A DNA stretch of 64,000 nucleotides from the NCBI GenBank assembly GCA_029717555.1, contig JAMDHS010000034.1, positions 62,001 to 126,000 of the forward strand, given 5' to 3'. How positions within the stretch are numbered: position 1 is the stretch's first letter; every line of letters starts with the position of its first letter. Source of the DNA: Peribolospora baueri. Lineage: Eukaryota; Basidiomycota; Peribolosporomycetes; Peribolosporales; Peribolosporaceae. A program made the position numbers and the translations under genes. Of the stretch, positions 30,699-40,927 are shown piece by piece. A model generated the notes under the pieces. It ran no database searches. It was not told the DNA's origin and worked only from the letters and a program-made list of their open reading frames with translations.

Positions 30699-32501
30699 GC
30701 GGTCGGCGCATGTCTGTCTGTTTCGCTTGCTCACTCGCTCGCTCTCCCGGAAGAAAGGTGGCGGGGCGCGCCCAGTGTTGGTTATTTAAGAAAGGGGGGA
30801 GGAGCGTACTGTCGATTAGATTGATATGGCCCAGGTAATTAAGGGGGTCACTAGCTCCGCTCGTCTCTTTGTTTCTTTGTTTCTTCCCTCGTTCCGGCTT
30901 GACGAAGACGTTTACGAACGCGATCATCTGGCCATGTCTTCGGATGCGGTGTGGTGTGGGTGGGGGGGGGGAAACGGGAGCAGATAGATAGGTGGGGCCG
31001 TCGTGGGGCACGGGCCACGTCTCGATCATGCGCTCGCTCGCTCGCTGTGATTTCTCCGAGAAGGCGAGGGAGGGGGAGGCAACATCAAAGAATCCTGCAA
31101 ACCAAGCATGATTATTATAAGGAGTATCTGGATCACTATTTAATTTTTTTGACATACTATGTAGTAAGTCAAGAAGGAATTAACAATATGAGGCGGTCGT
31201 GCAAGTGCAGGTTCTCGTGCACCCGTACACCGTCTCCGTCTTCCACCTCGGATTGCGCGCCTGGGCTGGGTTAGGCGGTAGTGGGACGACAGACGCGGTG
31301 CTTACCAGAAAAAAAAAGGGATGCTACCCCGGCCGCGTCTTCTTCTTTTTTTTTTCTTCTCCTTCTTCCGTTTCCTCTTCCCTTCGCCGTCGCGCGTCTT
31401 TCGAGCTGGGACGCGACGGCTGTTTGGCTGACACGGCCTGGCCGTCGCATGCATGCGACGCGGCGCCATACTGTGGGATGGTGCGTCTGCGAGGAGGCGG
31501 ATCGATTGGTGCGCGAATGGGAAGGAAGGAGGGACGTCAAGCGGCGCATGTCAGAGCGTGAGGTGACATTCACGTCAGAAGCAGAGAGAGCATGGAAGGC
31601 GAGCGAAGAAGAGGAGAAACGAGGTGGACATGAGCACAACGTCCGCCTGCGCGTCTGTCCGGTCCGTGTCTCGTATGCATGTATGTGTGTATGTGTGTAA
31701 TGTATGTATGTATGTGTGTGTGTATGTATGTTCGTCTCTGGACCGACCCGCCGCACTCGGCGTTGCCCAGCCCTGTCCAGCCTGGCCCAGCCTGGCCCGC
31801 TCGCCTTGCCCGATCGATGGGCGGCACGTCGCGATCGGTCGGCGTCGGCGTTTTCCTGCCTGTCTGTCCGCGCTTGGGCAGACGACGACGACGACGACGA
31901 CGGGAAAGTGAGACAGTCGGGAGGCGTGGATGTGGATTAGGGAGAGACGGAACGGGCGGCCGGACGGACAGACGGAGTGAGAGTGAGTGACACGTCTGCG
32001 GTGCGCCCTTGCGACCCCAAAGGCCAGGGCCAGCGTCGGATGAGGGTCGAGGGGCGCGCCCGCTCTTGGCTGCCCAGCGAGGCGAGCGCTGATTGGCTGC
32101 CGCCGACGCCGCTGCCACGATCGCCCGCTCGCCGGTCGCTCTCAAAACCGACGCTCGCGTCGTCGTCGTCGTTCTTCTTCTTCGCCTTCGCCGTCGTCGT
32201 CGTCGTCGTCCGAGCCATCCTCTCCTCTCCACACCGACGACGATCGCCACCGCCCCCTCCTCCTCCTCCGCCACCGCTTCTCCTCCTCTTTCTCCGCCTC
32301 CGCCTCCACCTCTTCCTCCTCCTTCCTCTCCTTCGCCCCCAAAAGACCGCCCAGACGCGTCCATTTCGGCGCCCAATCGACGCCGGCGCCTCGTCTCCAC
32401 CAACGGTCACCGTATCAGCCGCACCGCGCTTGATCGATCGCTCGAGGAGCGATCCACCTAACCCTTTCTTTTCTCCCTCTTCTTGCCTCCTTCGCTCCGC
32501 C
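30699..32501. other. Intergenic, about 1.8 kb, promoter of the Ser/Pro-rich gene
   Basis: It contains an AT-rich island at about 31095-31195 in otherwise GC-rich DNA, TGTA microsatellites at 31676-31732, GAC trinucleotides at 31880-31901, and a long pyrimidine leader from 32160 to 32500. An open frame continuous with the next gene extends upstream to 31977 but is pyrimidine-biased leader sequence. Confidence 0.5.
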
Positions 32502-34115
32502 ATGGCGCCACACGACGACGACGACCACCACCACCACCACGCCTCGGCACCCTCCCCCCAACGCCCCTCCCTCATGGGTCGCTCCGTCTCCGACCTCGCT
32601 CCCTTCCCCGGCACACGTCCCTCCACCCTCTCCCAGCCCAAGTCCGGCCGCATCGGCCACGCGAGCTCCAACTTAGGATACGGCCACTCGTACGCCGGCC
32701 TGCCCATCCCGCTCACCGCTAGGCTCTTCTTCGACTCGTCCCAATCTCTCGCCGGAAACCTGAGCCCGGGCCCCAGGCCGGCTTCGGACACGAGGCACGT
32801 CGAAGACGTCGCCGTCCACCCCTCGTCCTCGATGGACATGGTGAACGAGGAGGAGGGCGACGAGGAGGACCCGCTTCGCACGCCCACCCCTCGCGACTAC
32901 GCTCGCGACGCAGTCCTGAACCCGAACCCGAAAGGAGCGTTGCCCATGGGACGACTGCCGTCCACCCACCCGGCGACGGGCCCGGGCCCGACGCACAGGC
33001 ATGCCGAAAACGCCCACGCCCGCCAAACCCCTATCTCGCCCTCGGCCGAGGCGGGCACCGCTGGCGACTACTTCTCCTTCAGCGCTCTTCCCTTCCTTCA
33101 TCCCTCCCATCACGGAATCGCTGCCGTCCGTTCCCCCGCAGGCGGCATCGGCGTCCACTTTACCTTCACCAAAATGTCTCCCGGCCTCACCGTCCCCGCT
33201 TCCACCTCGGCCCATCCTTCCGCCGCACCCGTCGATGGGCGCCCCCCGTCGGCCAAACCGCCCCCCTCGTCCTTTCGCCCCGTCGCCCTCCGCTCCTCCT
33301 CGGCGCGCACCTCTACCGATCCCCGCTCCAGCCCGATGATGACGCGCTCCTATTCCAGTCCCGTGCCCACGCAGCGGGAGGTGGAGGAAAGGAAGAGGAG
33401 GGAGAAGGAGGCGCTCAGGGCTTGGAGGGATGAGGTGGCGAGGGCGATCAGGGAGGGCGAAAGAGCAGCGTGCGGTCCGGCCCTCGAGAGGTCTTGCTCC
33501 TCCAACAACGTCGTCGATGTCTATGAAGAAGAAGAGGAATCGAAGGAGGGCGTCGGAAGCCGGAGCGTCTCGCCGTCGCCTAGCACCAACCCCGGTCTGA
33601 CGTCGTCGTCGTCGTCCTCCCTCTCCGCCTCGTCCACCTCGCTCGATGACCTATCCTCCTCCGCCTCCCTCCCCTCGCTCCTGCCAATGCACCTGGCTGA
33701 TTCGTCCCTCGATCCCACCTGCTACGCCAGCGCACGCTTCTTCGGCGATCCGGACGGCGACGCGGACTCGGAGTCCTTCTCGGCGCCCGTGCAGGCTCCC
33801 GCGAGCCTCCCGGTCGTCGACCGCGCGCCTCAGCTCGACGTGACGATGCACTACCACCAGCTCCTGCCCCTCTCGTCGGGCATGAGCACCACCAAAAGCT
33901 TCCATCCTCCGCTTTCCCACGGCGCCGAGGTGGAACACTGGATGGCAAGGAGCGCGACCGTCGTCGGAGACGGCCGCCCTCACGACCATCCCCCGGCTCC
34001 TCATCCCGTCCAGCGGGCGGAAGAAGTGCTCGAGATGGAACACCATCACGTGTGGATCCATCCTGATCACTTGGAGCCCGTCGCCTCCGGTCCCGGTCCG
34101 GACGACGAGGATTGA
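32502..34115 (+). CDS. Ser/Pro-rich protein of unknown function
   Basis: The ATG at 32502 sits in a good context (CGCCATGGCGCC) after a long pyrimidine leader and opens a 537-residue frame with no intron. The open frame extends 175 codons further upstream, but that part is repetitive CGT/CCT-rich DNA and less protein-like. The protein starts with an acidic and poly-His run and is rich in Ser, Pro and His throughout. It has one charged helical segment (EVEERKRREKEALRAWRDEV, about residues 290-310) that could form a short coiled coil, and Ser-rich acidic patches after it. No named domain is recognised. Its layout resembles disordered regulatory proteins of basidiomycetes. Confidence 0.65.
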   Translation: MAPHDDDDHHHHHASAPSPQRPSLMGRSVSDLAPFPGTRPSTLSQPKSGRIGHASSNLGYGHSYAGLPIPLTARLFFDSSQSLAGNLSPGPRPASDTRHVEDVAVHPSSSMDMVNEEEGDEEDPLRTPTPRDYARDAVLNPNPKGALPMGRLPSTHPATGPGPTHRHAENAHARQTPISPSAEAGTAGDYFSFSALPFLHPSHHGIAAVRSPAGGIGVHFTFTKMSPGLTVPASTSAHPSAAPVDGRPPSAKPPPSSFRPVALRSSSARTSTDPRSSPMMTRSYSSPVPTQREVEERKRREKEALRAWRDEVARAIREGERAACGPALERSCSSNNVVDVYEEEEESKEGVGSRSVSPSPSTNPGLTSSSSSSLSASSTSLDDLSSSASLPSLLPMHLADSSLDPTCYASARFFGDPDGDADSESFSAPVQAPASLPVVDRAPQLDVTMHYHQLLPLSSGMSTTKSFHPPLSHGAEVEHWMARSATVVGDGRPHDHPPAPHPVQRAEEVLEMEHHHVWIHPDHLEPVASGPGPDDED

Positions 34116-34276
34116 TCGCTTGCCATGTCTTCGCTTTCTCGCAACTCGCATCATCGTCCCGTGTCTATCCGTCTATGCATCTTCGCCATCCATCCTGCTC
34201 CACCCCGGTCGGCCCGACGTTTACGCATGTCGTTCCGCACGGATATCTGGACCGACTTCAAGAAAGTACTCGTATA

Positions 34277-34297
34277 TTTTTTTTTTTTTTTTTTTTT
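34277..34297 (+). repeat. Poly(T) tract, 21 bases
   Basis: An uninterrupted T run occurs about 160 bases after the stop of the Ser/Pro-rich gene, in its 3' flank. Confidence 0.95.
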
Positions 34298-34675
34298 ACT
34301 TTTTTCAACACCCCTTATCCGCTCACGTGCGCCCATACACGTCTGCTTGCTCTTGGACTCGCACCCCGAAGCCGCGGTCACAATGAGACCTCTTCCTATA
34401 CATGTATACGTTCTAGCCCGCCTTCGCCGGCTGTCCTCGTGTTTCTTTTAGCCCTGTATCCGTATCCGTTTCTGTTTACTTTCATTCTCTCCCCCATCCC
34501 TCCTTCCGTCCTTCACTATCGCATTCCCCAACCCTCCCAACGTCGAGGGACCGTTCACACTGGTGTCGACGCCCGGCCTCCCACACGGCCATCTCCGTTG
34601 CAAGCAAGCGTTCATGACCGATGTTCTGTGCCTCGCTTCCCCCGTGCCGCTTCTTTTCCGGCCGCTTCGCGCTGG

Positions 34676-34705
34676 CTTGGCTTGGCTTGGCTTGGCTTGG
34701 CTTGG
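34676..34705 (+). repeat. (CTTGG)6 microsatellite
   Basis: Six perfect copies of CTTGG are present. Confidence 0.95.
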
Positions 34706-36760
34706 CAGGCTGGCCGTCGTATTGCCGTATCGCGCCGTCGCGGCGCCGCCGTATCGCCGCCGCGCACGCATTCGTTTCGTTCCTTCCTCGTTCCTTCGTT
34801 GCTGCCTTGTCTGTTCGTCCCCTCCGCCATCCGCCTACACCTCGCCGACGTGTACACGCACATGGTCCGCTACTACGCTCTGCGTGCATACGTATCTATG
34901 TGTGTATGTGTATGTGTGCGTGTGTGTCTTCACGTCTGTCCTATCCGTCGTCAGTGTCTCGGGACATGGGGACTTCAAGCGGCTTTGATGGGGGAAGGAG
35001 AGGGACGGATGGGCGGACGGGCGGCTTCAAAAAGCTTGTCCTGCCTTGTTCTTTTTTTCTGTTCTCTTCTGTTCGTGTTCACCCGAATCACGACTCGACT
35101 CGACTCGACGGGGGAGGAGGACGGAAGGGAGGGCGACCCGGCTCTTCCCGTCGTCGTTATTCCTTTCTCAGACCGACGACAAGAAGAAGGGTCTCCTCGC
35201 CTCATCTCCCACCGCCCGCTCACACGACACACACGACACGGGGAAGATTGGCCGAGGCGAGCGAGGTACAGACATACGTAGCTAACTGTGCGGACACCAC
35301 AAACTCCAGCCCAGACAGGAAAAGGACGTCGGACAAGCCGATGGGTAGCACCCACCCACCCACCCACCCACCCTCCCTCCCTCCCTCCCTCTATCTATCC
35401 ATCCATCCATGAGAACCCGGTGTCATCATCGCTGGACCCTCGCCGGCTGAGCAAGACACCAGGAATACGATACACATGTATGCGTCAAGGCGGGGGTCAT
35501 GCGCTCGAAGGAAGGAAGAAGGGGTTCATGTACCCGCCGGCATCAGCATCGGGGCGCAAGCATGGATGTTTCTTTTGTTTACGCCGACGGGCGTCGGGCG
35601 GCGTCCGTCGACGTCGGTCGTCGGCGCGCAGCGGAGGTGGAGCGAGGGCGAGACATGGGCGTGCTGGGCTAATCAACGAATGAATGGTGGATGAAGCGGA
35701 ATGGAGTGGAGTGGAGATGGAAGGTCCCACGGTCCTTCGTTCATTTCCATCGATCTACGGACGGACGGGCTACGACTGTTCGCTGTTCACCGTACGCCGT
35801 GCCGTCGTCGCCTTGGTCGCCGGAGATGGGAGCAACGGCCCGCGGGACCAACAACCGAACGAACTATTCAACCGGCCGGCGTTTGTCTCCTTCCTTCCTT
35901 GTTCCTTGGCACCGACCCGAGAACACGGACGGACGGAGCGGCTCAAGACGTCATCAGTCAGCTCGGCTGGGCCGCAGTCGGGTCGGGGCCGCAGCAGTCG
36001 GCCCAGGCCCCGTCTTAGCCTACAGATAGGCGCTTTCTCTGGCCGCGCACTGGACGATGGATGGCACGGAGGACGGGTGGAGAGCGCAGGACGAGGAGGC
36101 ACATGGTTCGTGAGCGAGGGGAGTTGGGTGAGAAGGGAGTCCGTCGAGGGGTCGACTAGGCTTAGTCACATTCGTCGACGCGGCCTGAAAGCTTATCGTA
36201 TTCGCCCACCCCAACGTCGCCATCGAGGGGGCGCGGAGGTGAACTGGTGGGGTGTGAAAGGAGGGACGGACGGATGTGTTCGCGTCGAGAGACAGACGGA
36301 CAGATAGACACCGCCGGCCCGACTAGGCCGCACACGAGTGACACGGAGTGGACGGAAGGGAAAGGGCCGCTGAACGGAGCCTTCTGATCGTACGTACATA
36401 CGAGGGCCTAGGGCGGAGGCTACGTACATTGCTCACAGGATGTGTCGCCGTGGATGGATGGAGACGGTCAAGCCGAGCGTGCGGTGCGGGTCGAGTTCGC
36501 GGAGACGAGACGGGACGGGAACGGAAGCGAAATTGCGCGCTTTCATTTCCGCCGCCCGCCCGGCCGCCCGGGTTGTCGCAGATGGATATGGGACCGTCCC
36601 ATCCAGGGAGTCGTGCTACTACAGTCGAGTCGAGGCGGTAGATGATCTCGATATCATCTCGACTTGTCTCGGTTCTTTCTATCTCTCTCGTAGCCGAGCC
36701 GGACAAGCGGCGGGCGGACGCACGAGAGCGAGGCGGGATCGAACGGACTTGCTTCGTTTG

Positions 36761-36813
<53 letters not shown>
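36761..36813 (+). repeat. (TCAA)13 tetranucleotide microsatellite
   Basis: Thirteen perfect TCAA units run through, ending at TCGATT. It is the longest perfect tetranucleotide repeat in the window. Confidence 0.97.
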
Positions 36814-36815
<2 letters not shown>

Positions 36816-37869
36816 ATTATTACGGAGCTGACGGATGTTAACTGCATGTTGAATTCAAATGAACAAGCCCGCCGGCCTCCTCTTGCTTTCCCACGTCCGA
36901 GCAGGGCCCACCCCACCCACCCACTCACGGCAGGGCGAACGAACGGACGAACGGAGGCGAACGGAACGGCGGGGGCGGGCACGCATACCAAGACATGCGA
37001 ATGGAACCGTCCCCTTTCCCGTCCGTCCATCCTCGGCGGCGGATGGGACGCGGTTTCCCGAACCAAGCCGCAGCAGGAAGGGCCCTCTGTGATGTGTGAT
37101 AGCTCTGCGTCCCGTCCCGAGCCGAAGGGAGGGAGGTGGTCGTCTCCGCTCCGCTCCGCTCGTCGATGGGCCAAGCGTCTGGTGTAGGTGCGGATGGAAG
37201 CAGAAAGCAGCAGCGGAACAGATCGTAAATGGCACCTCCGCTCGCTGCCCTCGGTTCTGTTTGGATCCTCTTAGGCCGGCCGGCCGAGCCGAGCGGAGCG
37301 GCGACGGCGACGGCGACGGCTGTCCTCGTCGTCACATTACGCCGTCGAGCCGTGGCCGTTTGTCCTTTCGTCGTTGTCGTTGTGTCGTCGTGTCGTCCGT
37401 CGATGGGTCGATCGGTTGCCGTCGGTCCGAGCATGGGCCAGCAAGGCCATCACGACCATCACGACCAGCACGACCAGCAACACCAACCCGGGCCAAGCAA
37501 GGGCGTGGTGACGACGCCAGGGGCGGCCACGGGCTGAGTGCGAACCGGAGCAGGAGCCGGAACCGGAGCCGGAGCCGGAGGGACGAAGAGGGAAGCGGGC
37601 TTGTATTTGTCGGACTAGCTGCGGTAGCGCGCGTGCTAATCCCACGGGGCACACAGCCCAAGCCCAAACGCGAAGCCCCCGTCCGCTCCGGCGAAGACCA
37701 TGCGTTGATGAGGCCTTGGGGGAACAATCAAAACCGAATTTGTAGTGATGATCGCAGCAGTGGTTAGTGTCCCGCCGCGCATTTGCTTACTTTGCTCCTT
37801 ACCGACGTCTAAGCGAGGCGAGCGAGGGTGCGACGCGGGCGAGCGACCGCGCGTCCGTCCGTCCGTCGT

Positions 37870-37896
37870 CAGTCAGTCAGTCAGTCAGTCAGTCAG
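37870..37896 (+). repeat. (CAGT) microsatellite
   Basis: About seven CAGT units are followed by two diverged CAGG units, in the leader region of the Sfp1 gene. Confidence 0.9.
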
Positions 37897-38741
37897 GCAG
37901 GCAGTCGCCGTCATTCAGGCGACCCATCCGTCGACCAGCGACAGCGACCCGCGCGGGGCAGTCACGCTCGCCTCGCTCACCGACCGACGAAACGCCCAGC
38001 CGGCCCAGCCCAGCGCCGTATCCTACTCAATCGCCACGCCCATCCATCTCATTCATATCCGTCCCGGCCACCGTCCACCCATCTTCCCATCTCCCACCAT
38101 CTCCCACCACCTTCCCACCCCCTCCCCCCTCCACCACCGTCTTCCTCCGCCATCCCATCCCCCCTTCCCTTCAAAAGGACCGCAACCGCGACTCCAGCCC
38201 AGCCCCCGCTCCCGCTCTCTTGCCCGCCTCCTCCCCCACACCGTCCGTCCTTCGACACCCCATCGCGATCCTATCTCCCACCAAAAGGCGCCTCCCCCGC
38301 CACCGAGCACCCGCTCTCTCTCCGTCCCACGTCCACTCGCCATCTCCATCTCCAAAAGGCGCCCTCGTCGTCGCCACCACAGCTACCAACAGCACTTCCT
38401 CCCCGTCGATAGACTGGTCTTTCGACGCTCCCTACCGCTTCGCATTTCGGCCCCGTCCAACGCATCGCTTGTACCAACTCGACCGACGCCCACCGGACCT
38501 CTCGCTCTAGCCGGCCTTCGTTCGAACCAAAACCGCCCTTCTCCCAACCCACCGTCGACGCATTGTATTGTCCTGCACTCGCTCAAAATCTCAGTCGTCG
38601 ACATCCCCAAAAGTAACCAAAAAATAGGGGCGCGCACACGGCCATCGTCACCGCCCTCGATCCAACCGCAATCCCCACCCACTCTTTCCTATCGTCACGG
38701 CGTCGCCGTTTTCGTCCACGGTCACTTTCCCATCGCCCACC

Positions 38742-40927
38742 ATGCCAGCCCCCATCGCCATCGCCTCCTCCTCGCGCTCGCGCGACGTCGACTCGTTCGG
38801 CTCGCCCCGCAACGGACCCGCCGGCGGCTCTGGATTCAGCTACGAAAAGACCGGCCTCGCTGTCAGCTATGGCCGCGCGGACATGGCCGAGTGAGTCACG
38901 CGTGGCACCACCATGTGTCGTCGACCCCTGTCCACATGGACGACGGGACGGGCACGGCTGGGCTTTCACGCGCCTCCGTCCTCCTTGGCCCTGTGGTCGA
39001 CCGCACGTTGGTGACTCACCTCGCTTCTCCTCCCCCTCTCCACAGCGTCATGGACTACTCGATGGCCAGCCTGTCCACGTCCACCGACTCGGAGGCCACC
39101 GCTTATCCCTCCTCCCGTCTTGAGACCACCTTTTGCCGCGATTTCACCTGCTGCGGCCTCGCCCTCGACGACCTTCACGACCTCCTTCAGCATTACGAGG
39201 AGTGCCACGTTCGCTTTGAGGATGACGACGTGATGATGTCCGACGACCTCGATTCGCCCTCTTCCTCTGCCTCCACCGCCTCCACCTCGCAGCCACCCAG
39301 CCCGCGCACCTCGCCCCGCGCCGGCAACAGCCTTTCCACCGCCGACCGCCTCGCCGAGCTCAAGCGAAGAGCGGCGGCGAGCATGCTGGACAATATGTAC
39401 GACGAAGAATCCTCCCCCGCCACCTCGGCGTTTGACAACTCCGTCGTCCGCTCCTCACCCTCGTCCGCTGCCAAGGGCAAGAAGCGCAGCTTTGGCTCGT
39501 ACGCCAGCGGTCCCTCCGCCTTTGACGCCTCCCACGCTTCCCTCCGCCGCTCGCTCATCGACGGCGGCTTTGGCAACGCTCATCGCCTCAACAGCCCCTC
39601 CGTTTACTCTGCCAATTCGCCCTTTTCCACACCCGATTCGTCCATGCCCGGCACGCCCACCATGGAGAGCTTGGACGTTGCCGGCGGCAGCGACTTTTTT
39701 GGTGCCGCCGTCGCCCCCGCCTTCTCGTCCATGTCCCTCCGACAGCAGTCTGCCGCCTCGTCCACCGACAGCGAGTCCCACTTGCCCTCTTGCGCGCCCC
39801 CCAACCTCTTTTTCCCCGCCAACGGCAACCACTCGCACGGCTTCCCCGCCAACAAGCGCCATCAGGCCATGCCCGGTTCCGCTACCTCTACGATGGCCGC
39901 CGCCAGCGCTTCCGAGGGCCACATCTCCCGACCGGCTGCGACGCTCACCGTCGACAAGCCGTACAAGTGCCAGGTGCCCGGGTGTGACAAGGCGTACAAG
40001 CAGATGAACGGCCTCAAGTACCACCGCCTGCACGGCCACTGCAACCAGAACAACCTGCCCATGCAGACGGCCACCCAGGCTGCTCAGGCCAGCGTTCACG
40101 TTCAGGGCGTTCGGTCCCCCCTCCCGAACCCGCAGGCCGTTCGGCAAAGCACGGCGACGCCTACCCAGGCGCCCGCCACGCCCGTCGGCACGCCCACCTC
40201 CACCGCTCCGAACTCGCCCCGCGTCCAGATTCCCACTTCGCTCCCCGGCACGCCCTCTTCGACCGCCTCGGGCCCGGCCACTCCCGCGAGCAGCGGGGCG
40301 ACCCCCGTGAATGGCGCCCCGCCTATGCCGTCGATGCCCTTGTCGGAGAACATCACCAAGCCCTACGTCTGTCAGGTGGGCGCCTGTGGCAAGAGGTACA
40401 AGAACATGAATGGCCTCCGATACCACTACCTCCACTCTGGCGCCCACGGCATGCTCGGCCTCCAGCTCCTCCACGCCAACGGTGGCGCCGCCGGCGCCAA
40501 GGTGGACCCCAAAACGGGCATGCACCCCAACCTCGTCATGCCCCCCGGCGCCGTCGCCCTCGCCGCCGCCACCCAGCAGCAGGTTGGTAACGGCGCCAAC
40601 GCGGCCGCCGCCATGGCCGCCGCTCTCGCCGCCGTGTCCAACAGCAACAGCCGACCGGGCACGCCCCAGTCGGCTCAGCAGATCCAGCAGGCCCTCGCCG
40701 CCGCCGCCGCCGCCCAGCAGGCCAAGGCGGCGGCCGTCGCTCACACGAACAACAACGCCGGAGCGGCGAGCAACGCCGCCGCCAAGCTTATGTCCTCCTC
40801 TTCTCCCACCCCCGCCCTCGCTGTCCCTGCCAACCCCGTCTCTTCGGCCGCGGCGCCCATGCCCGAGCCCAACGATGCCGCCTTCCGCCCGATGGCGGCA
40901 GGCGCGCACCCCGGCCAGGTAGCGTGA
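38742..40927 (+). CDS. SFP1: Sfp1-type split C2H2 zinc finger transcription factor
   Basis: Two exons, 38742-38890 and 39046-40927, join in frame (intron donor GTGAGT, acceptor CACAG) to give 676 residues. The start is in a CACCATG context. Near residue 80 is a diverged zinc finger, FCRDFTCCGLALDDL with HYEECH. Two further C2H2 fingers occur near residues 355 (KPYKCQVPGCDKAYKQMNGL, KYHRLHGHC) and 490 (KPYVCQVGACGKRYKNMNGL, RYHYLHSG). The KxMNGLKYH signature and the wide spacing between fingers are typical of Sfp1, which controls ribosomal protein and ribosome biogenesis genes in response to nutrients. The C-terminal quarter is Ala/Gln-rich, with a run of Ala near 40700. The assignment to the Sfp1 family is good; the exact orthology is inferred. 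Confidence 0.88.

Larger units (their letters stand above)
34116..38741. other. Long gene-free region (4.6 kb) rich in simple repeats
   Basis: No exon with a recognisable domain is seen on either strand. The region holds several microsatellites (listed separately) and many short CGGACGGA-like and GTCC runs. The last kilobase, from 37745 on, is strongly pyrimidine-biased and open in the frame of the next gene, and looks like the leader of the Sfp1 gene. It may hold a non-coding RNA, but nothing shows it directly. Confidence 0.5.

Noticed and set aside
31977-32501. 175-codon N-terminal extension of the Ser/Pro-rich gene
   Set aside because: The sequence is a pyrimidine-rich leader with CGT and CCT repeats; the ATG at 32502 has a better context.
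37745-38741. Upstream extension of the Sfp1 frame by several hundred codons
   Set aside because: The extension reads through intron 1 and is leader-like; the spliced model from 38742 joins in frame and gives the expected protein.
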